Shown here: in pieces, positions 34,737 to 44,433 of the stretch | Layout of the letters: every line of letters begins with the position of its first letter | Numbering within the stretch: the stretch's first letter is position 1 | Source: CALKHT01 sp964511575 | Lineage (GTDB): Bacteria; Planctomycetota; Phycisphaerae; Phycisphaerales; Phycisphaeraceae | Reading direction: 5' to 3' | DNA length: 64,000 bases | Assembly: GCA_964511575.1 (NCBI GenBank) | Contig: CAZEFM010000008.1 | Coordinates: 1 to 64,000 of the forward strand | Notes under the pieces: model-generated | The model's database searches: none | What the model saw: only the letters and a program-made list of their open reading frames with translations | What the model was told of the DNA's origin: nothing | Program-made: the position numbers and the translations under genes

Positions 34737-36101
34737 TCAGCCTCGGGTGTCGGCGGCGGTGGCTTCGGTGGTTCGGCCGGTGACCTGCACGGGCACTTCG
34801 TGCGCCAGCGCGCCGGTGCCGGTGACAGCCAGGTCGGCCACGCCGGCGAAGCCTTCGGTGATCTCGACGTATCCGTCACGCTGCACGCCGGTCTGCACGT
34901 TCAGTTCGACCGCTCGGCCGTCCTGCACGGCATAGACCTTCTTCACGCCGGCGAAGGAGACGACGGCCTCCGCAGGGACGAACGTCACGTTCTCCTCGAC
35001 GTGGGTGAAGATCGACGCCCGCGCGAAACCACCGGGGCGAAGTCGGCCGGCGTCGTTGCGGACGACCACTTCAATCTCGAACGTGCGGCTGCTGCGGTCG
35101 ACCTGCGGGTTCACACGCGCCACCATGCCGTGGAACGTTTCGTCATACGCATCGACGAACAGGTGCACCACCTGTCCCGTCTTAACGAGCGAGGAGAAGC
35201 GTTCCGGCACCCGGGCGCGGAATTTGATCGGGTTGTCCGCCACGAGGTGGAACATCGGCGCGCCCTCGCGGACATACTCACCGACAGACACCAGTCGGGC
35301 GGACACGGCGTATCGATCGTCCGCCTGCGTGCTGACCACCTCTTCCGTGGTGGTGGCAACGGTCGTTTCGATGGAGCCCGTTTCCGTGGCGGGTGTCGCC
35401 TCGACGGTGGTGGCCAGGGGCTGCTCGGGCGTTCGGATGGTCGTGTCGCGCAGACGCTGCTGCTCCAGGGCAAGCTCGCTGCGGCGTGTCTGCGCCTCGG
35501 CGAGAATCGACTGAGCGTTGAGCAGCGCGACTTCATAATCGCTGCGCGCCACTTCGAAGGCGGTTTGCAGGTCGGCGAAGTCCTGTTCGCTGATGAGCGG
35601 CTGGTCCTGCTCAAAGAGCTGACGGGCACGCTGGAGTCGGGCCTCGGCGTTGGCGGCCTGCCGCTGGGCGCGGACCACGGTGGGAACCCGGGCGGGGTCG
35701 AAGGTGGATTCGGGGAAGTCATCCAGCCCGAGCTTCGCCAGCGCTTCCTGGATGGCCATGCGTTTCTGGTTGACGTTGAGTTCGTAATCGATGCGGTCGA
35801 GCTGCGCCAGTGGGGCGTTGAGTCCGACACGGTCGCCCACATCGCGGAAGATGGCGATGATGCGTCCGGCGACCTTGGCGGAAATCACGGTTTCCTCATC
35901 GCCATAGAGCGTGCCGACGACCTCGATGGTGCGTTGCACGGGCTGAACGCGGCTGGAGGCGACGGTGACGTTGATGGATTCGGGGGTCTGGCGTTGCGGA
36001 TTGGCGGCCCCGGGCTCGCTGTTACAGCCGAAGGCCTGCAACGTCAGCACGGTCGCCATGGCTCCGCGGAACAAGACATTCGTGTGCGGTCGATAACGCA
36101 T
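34737..36101 (-). CDS. RND-type periplasmic adaptor (membrane fusion protein)
   Basis: A 454-residue predicted lipoprotein (signal ending VLTLQAFGC) that links an inner-membrane RND pump to an outer-membrane channel. It has a lipoyl-like half motif GTLYGDEETVISAKVAGRI, a coiled-coil hairpin (residues 100-210) and beta-barrel segments ARLVSVGEYVREGAPMF and RTFEIEVVVRNDAGRLRPGGFARA. A Thr/Glu/Val-rich insertion of about 45 residues splits the region where most adaptors have APFDG. It is divergent from the TolC-MacAB-RND operon and is the natural partner of the RND pump at 41213-44401. The Thr-rich insertion is unusual. Confidence 0.88.
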   Translation of the reverse strand: MRYRPHTNVLFRGAMATVLTLQAFGCNSEPGAANPQRQTPESINVTVASSRVQPVQRTIEVVGTLYGDEETVISAKVAGRIIAIFRDVGDRVGLNAPLAQLDRIDYELNVNQKRMAIQEALAKLGLDDFPESTFDPARVPTVVRAQRQAANAEARLQRARQLFEQDQPLISEQDFADLQTAFEVARSDYEVALLNAQSILAEAQTRRSELALEQQRLRDTTIRTPEQPLATTVEATPATETGSIETTVATTTEEVVSTQADDRYAVSARLVSVGEYVREGAPMFHLVADNPIKFRARVPERFSSLVKTGQVVHLFVDAYDETFHGMVARVNPQVDRSSRTFEIEVVVRNDAGRLRPGGFARASIFTHVEENVTFVPAEAVVSFAGVKKVYAVQDGRAVELNVQTGVQRDGYVEITEGFAGVADLAVTGTGALAHEVPVQVTGRTTEATAADTRG

Positions 36102-36289
36102 AGTCGCTCCATCTTAGCGGCGATCCTGTTGGTTGTAGCGATGGGCGGCCGGGATATCCGCATTACAATGATCGGCGCTTGGCCCGCAAGCGTTGAGAGG
36201 CGGCTTGTCGCTCCGGTGTACGGATGCCCGGGGTCGGCGGGGCCCGCCGCGATGGGATCAGAGGTTCGACAGATATAAGGATGGAATGC

Positions 36290-37783
36290 ATGGCCGAAGC
36301 GCCGACGGCTGCATCATGTGGTTCGCGATGGTTCCGTATTCTTGCGATAGGTGTTCTGCTGCTGCCCGGCTGTGCGGTGGATCAGGCCCGGGAGGTCGAG
36401 ACCTATAAGGAAGTGACCCGCCTGGTGGTGGATCCGCTGCCGTTTGAGCCGGGCGCCCCGCTGACGCTGCGCGACGCCATGATGCTCGCCAACGAGCACA
36501 ACGAGCGGCTCGCCATCGAGGGTGAGAACTTCCTGCAGGCCCTTATCAACAAGCAGCGTGCGGTGGCGGCGTTCCTGCCGACGATCGACATGGTGTACAC
36601 CTACTCCTTCCGCGACCGTGCGGGGCTGTCCGGCCGTGTCGATCAGTCGACGCTCTCGGCGGGGGGGACGCTGACGCTTTTCGACGGGTTTGGCAACGTG
36701 GCGACGCTGCGGCGGGAGCTCGCCACGATCGAGCAGCGGCGGGCGCTTCTGCTCGAAGCGCAGGAGGCGCTGCTGCTGGATGTGGCGGTGATCTACTACC
36801 AGATCCTGCGCGCGGAGCGATCGGTGCTGGTGCTGCGAAACTCGCTGGCGGTGCAGGAGGAGCGCGTCCGCGAGACGCGCGAGCGGCACCGTGCGGGGAT
36901 CGTGCGCTACCTGGATGTGGCTCAGACGGAGGCGCAGGCGTCCGCCACGCGGGTCAGTCTGCTCAATGCCGAACGCGATGTCCGCAACAGCCGGGCAGTT
37001 CTGGCGTTCCTGACCAACGCGCCGGTGCAGGACAGCCCGCTGACCGACCGCTTCGCCCTGCCACAGGACATTGTCGATCTGGATCGGCTCGTCGATCTGG
37101 CGATGCGGCATCGGCAGGACGTCCTGGCGGCCGAGGCGGCGGCACAGTCGGCACGGCAGAACGTCGAAGTCGCCTTCAGCCAGTACTACCCGTCCATCGC
37201 CCTGGACCTGGACGGCTTCCTGCATCGCAGCCCCTCGTTCGCCGGCGCGCCGGACTGGACGGGGCTGATCCGGGCGAATTTGCCGTTGTTCACCGCGGGG
37301 TTGATCGAAGCCGATGTGCGGACCGCCTGGTCGGTTTTCCGGCAGAGTGTTCTGGCGCTACAGTTAACACGCCGGCAGGTGATGCAGGACGTTCAGGTCG
37401 CCTATGAGAACCTGCGGACGAGTCGCCAACGGCTGGCGGAGTTGCAGACGCAGCTCGCGGCGGCGGAACAGGCGTTTCGTCAGGCGGAGGGGTCGTACAA
37501 CGTGGGGTTGGCGACGAACCTGGAGCGGGTGACGGCACAGGATCAGTTGCTCGCCGCCCAGTTGGAACTGGCCAGCGAGCAGTACGACCAGAAGCTTTTT
37601 TATCTGGATCTGCTGCGTGCGATCGGTTTGATGCGTGAGGAGGATGCGTTGGTGGTGCCGCCGAGCGATGCGCCGGAGCTGGAGATCGACCCTGCTGCGG
37701 AACATCCGGAGGTGCTCCAGACGCCTGACCTGGTTCCGAGCGAGGACGGTGTGATTCCGCCCCCGCCGGCGCCCGAACCCTGA
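36290..37783 (+). CDS. TolC family outer membrane efflux protein
   Basis: 497 residues. A lipoprotein-like signal (ILAIGVLLLPGC) precedes the two long helical repeats of the TolC/OprM family, rich in coiled-coil heptads (RALLLEAQEALLLDVAVIYY, SRQRLAELQTQLAAAEQAF). NVGLATNLERVTAQDQLL is a typical late repeat. It forms the trimeric outer-membrane channel for the downstream pumps. The ATG at 36290 is chosen because AAGGATGGA lies just upstream. The C-terminus is Pro-rich. It is the first gene of the plus-strand efflux operon. Confidence 0.88.
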   Translation: MAEAPTAASCGSRWFRILAIGVLLLPGCAVDQAREVETYKEVTRLVVDPLPFEPGAPLTLRDAMMLANEHNERLAIEGENFLQALINKQRAVAAFLPTIDMVYTYSFRDRAGLSGRVDQSTLSAGGTLTLFDGFGNVATLRRELATIEQRRALLLEAQEALLLDVAVIYYQILRAERSVLVLRNSLAVQEERVRETRERHRAGIVRYLDVAQTEAQASATRVSLLNAERDVRNSRAVLAFLTNAPVQDSPLTDRFALPQDIVDLDRLVDLAMRHRQDVLAAEAAAQSARQNVEVAFSQYYPSIALDLDGFLHRSPSFAGAPDWTGLIRANLPLFTAGLIEADVRTAWSVFRQSVLALQLTRRQVMQDVQVAYENLRTSRQRLAELQTQLAAAEQAFRQAEGSYNVGLATNLERVTAQDQLLAAQLELASEQYDQKLFYLDLLRAIGLMREEDALVVPPSDAPELEIDPAAEHPEVLQTPDLVPSEDGVIPPPPAPEP

Positions 37784-37816
37784 TGATCGACAGGTTTCCT
37801 GCGAAAGCGTTCGCCC

Positions 37817-39127
37817 ATGAGCAAGGTTGTTGGGATCATCCTCGTGATCGCCGTGGGGCTGGGCGGGATCTATTACTGGCGCAACAGCCATGTGCAGGCA
37901 GCGGCGGAGGCGGGGCAGGAGCAGGCGACGGCGACGGTGACCCGCGGCACGCTGGTGCAGAGCGTGGCGAGCACCGGGCGCGTCGTGTCCAACCTCGATG
38001 TGGAGATCAAGTGCAAGGCGAGCGGGCGGGTGGAGAAGCTGCCCTTCGATGTCAGCGACACCGTCTCGCAGGGCGACCTGCTGGTTGAACTGGACCCGGT
38101 GGATGAAGAACGCGCGGTGAAGTTGGCGGAGGTGGCGCTGGCGTCAAGCAAGGCACGGCTGGATCAGGCGCGGCAGAACCTCGCGGTCGCCGAGCACAAC
38201 CTCACAACGGCGACGACCCGGGCGCAGGCCACGCTGCAATCGGCTCAGGCGCGGGCACGGGAGCTGCGCACCAAGGCCGATCGGCGGCGTGACCTGCTGC
38301 AGCAGAATCTCGGCAGTGTGGAGGATTACGACACGGCCGAGTCGGCGGCGATCGTCGCACAGGCGGATGTCCTCACCGCTCAGGCTGCGATTGAAGAACT
38401 CGAAGCGCAACGGCTGACGCTGGAGACACGGCGACAGGACATCACCCTCGCCGAGGCGCAGGTGGAATCGGACGAGATCGCGCTGGCGAACACGCGGCAA
38501 CGGCTGGCGGACACCAAGGTCTTCGCCCCGATCGATGGTGTGGTGTCCGAACGCAACGTCCAGATCGGCACGATCATTTCCTCAGGCATCACCAACGTGG
38601 GCGGCGGGACGACGGTGCTGCTGCTGTCGGATCTGTCGCGCATCTTCGTGCTTGCTTCCGTGGATGAAAGCGACATCGGTCGCGTACAGCTCGATCAGGA
38701 TGTGCAGATCACGGTGGATGCGTTTCCCGGCGTGCCGTTCGGCGGCAAGGTGGTGCGCATCGCGACGAAGGGGGTGAACGTCTCCAATGTGGTGACTTTC
38801 GAAGTGAAGATCGAGGTGACGAGTGAGAACAAGTCGCTGCTCAAGCCGGAGATGACGGCAAACGTGCAGATCGTGTCGGATGCGCGGGAGGATGTGCTGC
38901 TGGTGCCGGTGAAGGCCATCAGCCGCAGGGATCATCGTTCGATTGCGATGGTGAGGCGCGGCGGCGTGACGGTGGAGCAGGAGGTGCAGCTCGGCACGAC
39001 CGATGGCATGCAGGTGGAAGTGGTGTCGGGTCTGGCGGAAGGGGATGTGCTGGTGCTGCAGTCGAGCGAGCCTGCCAGCCGATGGCGCGGCGGACCGATG
39101 GGGCCTGGCGGAGGTCCGCGACGATGA
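37817..39127 (+). CDS. macA: MacA-like periplasmic adaptor (HlyD family)
   Basis: A 436-residue adaptor anchored by one N-terminal helix (VVGIILVIAVGLGGIYYW). Barrel-sandwich halves LVQSVASTGRVVSNLDVEI and TKVFAPIDGVVSERNVQIG flank a coiled coil (about residues 95-215). A beta-barrel and a membrane-proximal domain follow (ITVDAFPGVPFGGKVVRIA). A Gly/Pro/Arg-rich tail ends the protein. The stop overlaps the start of the ATPase gene as ATGA, so the three MacA/MacB genes are coupled. It is assigned to the MacA branch by the following ABC genes. Confidence 0.88.
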   Translation: MSKVVGIILVIAVGLGGIYYWRNSHVQAAAEAGQEQATATVTRGTLVQSVASTGRVVSNLDVEIKCKASGRVEKLPFDVSDTVSQGDLLVELDPVDEERAVKLAEVALASSKARLDQARQNLAVAEHNLTTATTRAQATLQSAQARARELRTKADRRRDLLQQNLGSVEDYDTAESAAIVAQADVLTAQAAIEELEAQRLTLETRRQDITLAEAQVESDEIALANTRQRLADTKVFAPIDGVVSERNVQIGTIISSGITNVGGGTTVLLLSDLSRIFVLASVDESDIGRVQLDQDVQITVDAFPGVPFGGKVVRIATKGVNVSNVVTFEVKIEVTSENKSLLKPEMTANVQIVSDAREDVLLVPVKAISRRDHRSIAMVRRGGVTVEQEVQLGTTDGMQVEVVSGLAEGDVLVLQSSEPASRWRGGPMGPGGGPRR

Positions 39128-39816
39128 TCGAAGCGAAGGCGCTGCGCAAAACCTACGAGCTGGGTGGGCAGACAGTCGTCGCGCTGGATGATGTCAGCTT
39201 CACGATTGAAGCGGGGGAGATGCTCGCCATTCGCGGGCCTTCGGGCAGCGGCAAGTCGACGCTGATGAACATTCTGGGGTGTTTGGATCGGCCGGACTCG
39301 GGCAGCTACATCCTCGCGGGGGAGGATGTGTCGCACCTGTCGAAGAATCGGCTGGCGGAGATTCGCAATCAGCGCATCGGGTTTGTGTTTCAGGCGTTCA
39401 ATCTGCTGCCACGAATGACCGCGTTGGAGAACGTGGAGTTGCCGCTGCATTATGCGGGTCGTCGGGATGCGGCGGCGCGGGCGGCGGAGGCGCTGCAACT
39501 GGTGGGGTTGGCCGACCGCACGCACCACGAGCCGAACCAGTTGTCCGGCGGGCAGCGTCAGCGTGTGGCGATCGCGCGGGCGCTGGTGACGAACCCGGCG
39601 ATTGTGCTCGCGGATGAGCCGACGGGTGCGTTGGACAGCCGCACCGGTGCGGAGATTCTGGCGTTGTTTCGCGAACTCAACGCGCAGGGCAGGACGATCA
39701 TTCTGGTGACGCACGATCCGGTGGTGGCGGGGCATTGTCCGCGTGAGATTTACCTGACGGACGGCCGCATCGCCGATCCGCCGGACGTCGCCCGCCCTGT
39801 ATCGGAGGTGGCGTGA
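39124..39816 (+). CDS. MacB-type ABC transporter ATP-binding protein
   Basis: A 230-residue ATPase of the LolD/MacB/FtsE group. It has Walker A (GPSGSGKST), signature LSGGQRQRVAIARAL and Walker B (IVLADEPTGALDS) with the following H-loop (LVTHDP). It partners with the permease encoded next, and the two genes overlap (TGATG). The E. coli MacB has ATPase and permease in one chain; here they are separate. The start at 39124 is fixed by the overlap with macA. It is cytoplasmic, at the inner membrane. Confidence 0.93.
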   Translation: MIEAKALRKTYELGGQTVVALDDVSFTIEAGEMLAIRGPSGSGKSTLMNILGCLDRPDSGSYILAGEDVSHLSKNRLAEIRNQRIGFVFQAFNLLPRMTALENVELPLHYAGRRDAAARAAEALQLVGLADRTHHEPNQLSGGQRQRVAIARALVTNPAIVLADEPTGALDSRTGAEILALFRELNAQGRTIILVTHDPVVAGHCPREIYLTDGRIADPPDVARPVSEVA

Positions 39817-41021
39817 TGTTCGTGTGGATGGTGGCAAAGGTGGCGTTGAAAAGCCTGGCGGCGAATAAGCTGCGCTCGGTGCTGGCGATGCTGGGGATCA
39901 TCATCGGGGTGGGCGCGGTGATTGCGATGCTGGCGATCGGGGCCGGGGCGCAGGAGCAGGTGCTCAGCCGCATCACCGCGATGGGGACGGACCTGCTGAT
40001 CGTGCGGCCGGGGCAGCGCGGCACGGGCGGGGTGATGTCGGGCACGCAGCAGAACCTGACCATCGAGGATGCGATGGCGATTGTCGAACTTCCCGGCGTG
40101 AAGGCGGTGGCGCCGGTGGTGAGCGGCAACGAACAGATCAAATACTTCGCCAACAACACGCGCACCAGTGTGACGGGCACCTCCATCACTTACTTCGATG
40201 TGCGCAACTTCGCCATTGGCGATGGTGAATTGTTCACCGAGCAGGATGCCCAGCGCATGGCGCGCGTGGCGGTCATCGGGCCGACCACCGCGACGAATCT
40301 GTTCGGCGGACAGGACCCCATCGGGCAGAACATCAAGATCAGAGGCATCAACTTCCGCGTGGTCGGCGTGCTGGAAGGCAAGGGCGATCAGGGATGGTTC
40401 AACCCCGATGATCAGGTGTTCATCCCGTACTCCACGGCCATGAAGCAGTTGCTCGGCGTCAACTATCTGCGCGAGATCGACATTCAGGCACACGAGAACG
40501 TTTCACTCGATCAACTGGCGACGCAGGTGACGGAGTTGTTGCGGCAGCGTCACCGCGTGCAGCCGGGCATGCCGGACGACGTGACGATTCACAACCAGGC
40601 CGACCTGCTGGAAACGGCATCGAACGTGATTCGCACGTTTACGGTGCTGCTGGGTTCGGTGGCGGCGATCTCGTTGCTGGTGGGCGGGATCGGCATCATG
40701 AACATCATGCTCGTGACGGTGACGGAGCGCACCCGTGAGATCGGCATCCGCAAAGCGATCGGCGCCAAGGATCGTGATATTCTGCGGCAGTTTCTGGTTG
40801 AGGCGCTGATCATGAGCGCGGTGGGCGGATTGTTGGGCGTGGCGGTCGGTGCGGGGGCGGCACAGTTGATTTCGGGATTCACCGATTTCAGCACGATCGT
40901 TCAACCTTACAGCGTTGTGCTGGCACTGGGATTCTCCGGTGCGGTGGGTGTCTTTTTCGGATACTACCCCGCCACCCGAGCCGCCCGGCTCGACCCGATC
41001 GATGCCTTGCGGTATGAGTAG
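39816..41021 (+). CDS. MacB-type ABC transporter permease
   Basis: A 401-residue FtsX/MacB permease. It has an N-terminal helix (LGIIIGVGAVIAMLAIGAG), a large periplasmic domain (residues about 50-270), and three C-terminal helices with the conserved segment GIGIMNIMLVTVTERTREIG and IRKAIGAKDRDI. The C-terminus ends with TRAARLDPIDALRYE, as in MacB. MacB complexes use ATP to drive export of toxins or peptides across the envelope through TolC. An in-frame GTG just before (39813) is also possible. Confidence 0.92.
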   Translation: MFVWMVAKVALKSLAANKLRSVLAMLGIIIGVGAVIAMLAIGAGAQEQVLSRITAMGTDLLIVRPGQRGTGGVMSGTQQNLTIEDAMAIVELPGVKAVAPVVSGNEQIKYFANNTRTSVTGTSITYFDVRNFAIGDGELFTEQDAQRMARVAVIGPTTATNLFGGQDPIGQNIKIRGINFRVVGVLEGKGDQGWFNPDDQVFIPYSTAMKQLLGVNYLREIDIQAHENVSLDQLATQVTELLRQRHRVQPGMPDDVTIHNQADLLETASNVIRTFTVLLGSVAAISLLVGGIGIMNIMLVTVTERTREIGIRKAIGAKDRDILRQFLVEALIMSAVGGLLGVAVGAGAAQLISGFTDFSTIVQPYSVVLALGFSGAVGVFFGYYPATRAARLDPIDALRYE

Positions 41022-41212
41022 TTGTGAGCCATGGATGGCCACGGATGGATACGGATGAAGACATGTTTTGACGGGATAAACGAGATCGGCGGATGAGAAA
41101 ATGGGGCTCGAGCGTTCGCGCTGAATGAAAGAGCTTCAGTCCATCCTGTTCATCCTTGCAGGACGTAATGATTCGTATTCATCGACGGCTGAAATGTTTC
41201 GGAGTTTGACGC
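41022..41212. repeat. intergenic region with degenerate ATGGATGGC/ATCCTGTTCATCC repeats
   Basis: Between the permease and RND genes about 190 bases contain imperfect tandem units (atggatggccacggatggatacggatg-like, 41029-41060) and a stretch at 41140-41160 that reads CCATCCTGTTCATCCTT. Both resemble short extragenic repeats I associate with environmental genomes such as planctomycetes. No gene is seen. The RND ribosome binding site GGAG is at the right end. Confidence 0.4.
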
Positions 41213-44200
41213 ATGCGGAAACTTGCCGAGGTTTGTATTGAGCGGCCGATCTTCGCCTCGATGTTGATTATGGCGTTGGTGGTGGTGGGGGCGGCGGCGC
41301 ATTATCAGTTGGGGGTGGACCGATTCCCCTCGGTCGACATGCCGACGGTGAGCATCCGCACGTCGCTGCCGGGCGCTTCGCCTGAGGTGATGGAGACGGA
41401 AGTCACGGAGAAGATCGAGGAAGTCGTCAACACGGTGGACGGCATCGAGGAGTTGCGGTCGATCACGGGCGCGGGGCAGTCGATCGTGATCGCCACGTTT
41501 CGGCTGGACCGCGATGTGGACTCGGCGGCGCAGGATGTGCGCGACCGTGTGGCGACAGTGATTCGTCGGCTGCCGGACGATGCCGATCCGCCGGTGGTGT
41601 CGAAGTTCGACAACGATTCGCGGCCGGTGTTGGAACTGGCGCTGTCGGGTGATCGCACGCTGCGTGAGTTGACCGAAATCGCTGACAAAATCGTCAAGCC
41701 GCAGCTCGAACGCGCCAAGGGCGTGGGCGAAGTGGGCATCAACGGCGAGCTGGAGCGCGCGATCAACATCTGGGTCGATGCGGATCGACTGGCGGCGTAT
41801 CAGCTTCCCATTACGGCGGTGCGTGACGCGATCGTGGCGCAGAACGCCGAGGTGCCCGGCGGCAACATCACCGGTGCGGAACGTGAACATCAGCTTCGCA
41901 CCATGGGCCGCATCGTCGACCCGGCGAAGTTCAACGACGTGGTGATTGCGTATGTCAACGGCGCGCCGGTGCGGGTGCGCGACATCGGCCGCGCGGAGGA
42001 CGGCACGAAGGAGCAGCGTTCGGTCACGCGGTTGAACGGCGAGCCGGCGGTGTCGCTGGAAATTCGTCGGCAAAGCGGCGCCAACACGATCGAAGTGATC
42101 GAACTGGTAAAGCAGAACATTGAAACGGTGCGACAGCAGCTTCCGCCGGGCGTGTCGCTGGAGATCATCAACGACCAGTCGCGCTACATCAATCTGGCGT
42201 TGCATGAAATCAACGTTCACCTCGTGCTCGGCTCGGGTTTGGCATGTCTGGTGGTGCTGGCGTTCATGCGCAGTTGGCGCTCGACGGTCATCGCGGGCGT
42301 CGCGATTCCCACTTCGGTGGTGGCGACGTTCGGCGTGATGTGGGCGCTGGACTTCACGCTCAACAGCGTGACGATGCTGGCGCTGGTGCTGATGGTGGGC
42401 ATCGTGATCGACGACGCCATCGTGGTGCTGGAGAACGTCTTCCGCTTTGTGGAAGAAAAGAAGATGACGCCGATGGAAGCCGCGCGGGAGGGCACGGCGG
42501 AGATCGCGCTGGCGGTGTTGGCAACGACGCTGAGCCTGGTCGTCATCTTCATCCCCGTGTCGTTCATGAGCAGTATTTCGGGACGTTTCCTTTATCAGTT
42601 CGGCATCACGGCCGCGGTGGCGGTGATGGTCAGTCTGCTGGTGAGCTTCACGCTCACGCCCACGTTGTCGGCACGCATGCTCGGCAAGGACGCGATGGGG
42701 CATGCCGCGTCGCGTGGCGGGTTCTATCGCTTCATCGATGCGAGCTATACCGCCATGCTTCGCCTGTGCATGCGGTTTCGCATTCCCGTGGCGATCATCG
42801 CGCTGCTGGTGATGGCATCGTCGGTACCGCTGTACAAGATGGTGCGGCAGGACTACCTGCCCAGCGACGTGGACGAGGCGGAGTTCAGCGTGAACATCAC
42901 CGCACGGGAAGGCACCAGCTTCACCGCGATGAATCAGGCGATGCGGACCATCGAGGAAGAACTGCTGTCGATGTCGGAGGTGCGCACGGTGCTTGCCACG
43001 GCGGGGGGCGGGTGGCTCGGCGGCACCAACTCGGGACGCATGTACGTTCGCATCGCGCCACACGAGGAACGTTACTTTTCGCTGGGGCGGCTCTGGCGCG
43101 AAACGCTCAACGGCAACCCCGCTGCCGCGTTTCAGGGGAATTACACGCAGAGCGACGTGATGCAGAAGATCCGCTCGCGGTTACGCAAATACCGCGATTT
43201 GCGCATCGCCGTGCGCAACTTCCCGTCGTTCAACATCGGCGGCGGCAACTACGATGTCGACTTTGTCATCCGCGGCCCCGAACTCGAAGCGCTTGCCCGC
43301 TACACGGAAACGTTGCGCGACATGACGATTGACGGGCGGATTCCCGGTATCGTCGACGCCGACACGACGCTCAAGCTCGACAAGCCCGAGGTGCGGGTGC
43401 ACATCGACCGGGAGCGTGCCGCGGACCTGGGCGTGAGCTCGCGCGACATCGGCACGGCTTTGCGCCTGATGGTGGGCGGGGACGATGAGATCAGCCGCTT
43501 TCGCGACCCGCAAACCAACGAGGATTACGATGTGCAGCTTCGTCTGTCGGAACACGACCGCACCGACCTGTCAACGGTGCCGCGATTGCTGTTGCCCGGC
43601 GGAAACGGTGCGGGATTGATCGAGCTGCGCAATTTGGCATCGCTGGAAACCGCCACGAGTGCGGCACGCATCGACCGGTTGAACCGTCAGCGTGCCGCCA
43701 ACGTGCGCGCCGGTGTCGCGCCGGGGTACGCGCTGGCGGATCGACTCGAAGCGATGCGCGAGGCGGCTGAATCGCTGGACATGCCCGCGACCTACACCAC
43801 CACCGTCAGTGGGCGCGGCCGGGAACTGGAACGCACCTTCAACGAGTTCCTCTGGGCGTTCGGGTTGTCCGTCATCTTCATGTATATGATCCTGGCATCC
43901 AACTACGAAAGCCTCGTCCACCCGTTCACGATTCTGCTGTCGCTGCCGTTGGCGGTGCCGTTCGCGTTCCTCTCGCTGTATCTCAGCGATGGTTCGCTCA
44001 ATCTGTATTCGGCGCTGGGTATTCTTGTGCTGTTCGGCGTGGTGAAGAAGAACTCGATTCTACAGATCGACCACATGAACCAGCTGCGCGCCAAGGGCAT
44101 GCCGCGGTATGAGGCGATCATCGAGGGCAACCGCGATCGTTTGCGGCCGATTCTGATGACGACACTGTCGCTGGTGGCGGGCATGCTGCCGTTGGCGCTG

Positions 44201-44401
44201 GGGACGGGGCCGGGCGCTGAGGAACGCCGGGCGGTGGCGATCGTGGTGATCGGCGGTCAGTCGCTGTCGCTGGTGTTGACGCTGCTGGTGACGCCGGTGG
44301 CTTATTCGCTGCTGGACGATCTGGGCTTGATGCTGCGTCGCCGCCGCCGCGCGGATCATGCTGCCACCACCGCCGAACCGGTCGCCGCGATGCACGAATG
44401 A
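41213..44401 (+). CDS. RND family efflux transporter permease (AcrB/HAE1 type)
   Basis: A 1062-residue proton-driven exporter in the inner membrane. It has 12 transmembrane helices in two halves, each with a large periplasmic loop. The proton relay Asp pair is visible in MVGIVIDDAIVVLENVFRF. The start MRKLAEVCIERPIFASMLIM is typical of the family, and the second half has SLPLAVPFAFLSLYLSDG and FGVVKKNSILQIDHMNQLR. An expected adaptor is encoded divergently at 34737-36101 and the outer channel at 36290-37783. The substrate is unknown. A SD GGAG precedes the ATG. Confidence 0.94.
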   Translation: MRKLAEVCIERPIFASMLIMALVVVGAAAHYQLGVDRFPSVDMPTVSIRTSLPGASPEVMETEVTEKIEEVVNTVDGIEELRSITGAGQSIVIATFRLDRDVDSAAQDVRDRVATVIRRLPDDADPPVVSKFDNDSRPVLELALSGDRTLRELTEIADKIVKPQLERAKGVGEVGINGELERAINIWVDADRLAAYQLPITAVRDAIVAQNAEVPGGNITGAEREHQLRTMGRIVDPAKFNDVVIAYVNGAPVRVRDIGRAEDGTKEQRSVTRLNGEPAVSLEIRRQSGANTIEVIELVKQNIETVRQQLPPGVSLEIINDQSRYINLALHEINVHLVLGSGLACLVVLAFMRSWRSTVIAGVAIPTSVVATFGVMWALDFTLNSVTMLALVLMVGIVIDDAIVVLENVFRFVEEKKMTPMEAAREGTAEIALAVLATTLSLVVIFIPVSFMSSISGRFLYQFGITAAVAVMVSLLVSFTLTPTLSARMLGKDAMGHAASRGGFYRFIDASYTAMLRLCMRFRIPVAIIALLVMASSVPLYKMVRQDYLPSDVDEAEFSVNITAREGTSFTAMNQAMRTIEEELLSMSEVRTVLATAGGGWLGGTNSGRMYVRIAPHEERYFSLGRLWRETLNGNPAAAFQGNYTQSDVMQKIRSRLRKYRDLRIAVRNFPSFNIGGGNYDVDFVIRGPELEALARYTETLRDMTIDGRIPGIVDADTTLKLDKPEVRVHIDRERAADLGVSSRDIGTALRLMVGGDDEISRFRDPQTNEDYDVQLRLSEHDRTDLSTVPRLLLPGGNGAGLIELRNLASLETATSAARIDRLNRQRAANVRAGVAPGYALADRLEAMREAAESLDMPATYTTTVSGRGRELERTFNEFLWAFGLSVIFMYMILASNYESLVHPFTILLSLPLAVPFAFLSLYLSDGSLNLYSALGILVLFGVVKKNSILQIDHMNQLRAKGMPRYEAIIEGNRDRLRPILMTTLSLVAGMLPLALGTGPGAEERRAVAIVVIGGQSLSLVLTLLVTPVAYSLLDDLGLMLRRRRRADHAATTAEPVAAMHE

Positions 44402-44433
44402 CGCGGCGTCGACACGGTGGCTGTTGCCGGGTG

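Noticed and set aside
41150..43063. 637-codon frame antisense to the RND gene
   Set aside because: The RND frame has the proton relay and family sequence. The antisense protein is His/Arg-rich without a known fold.
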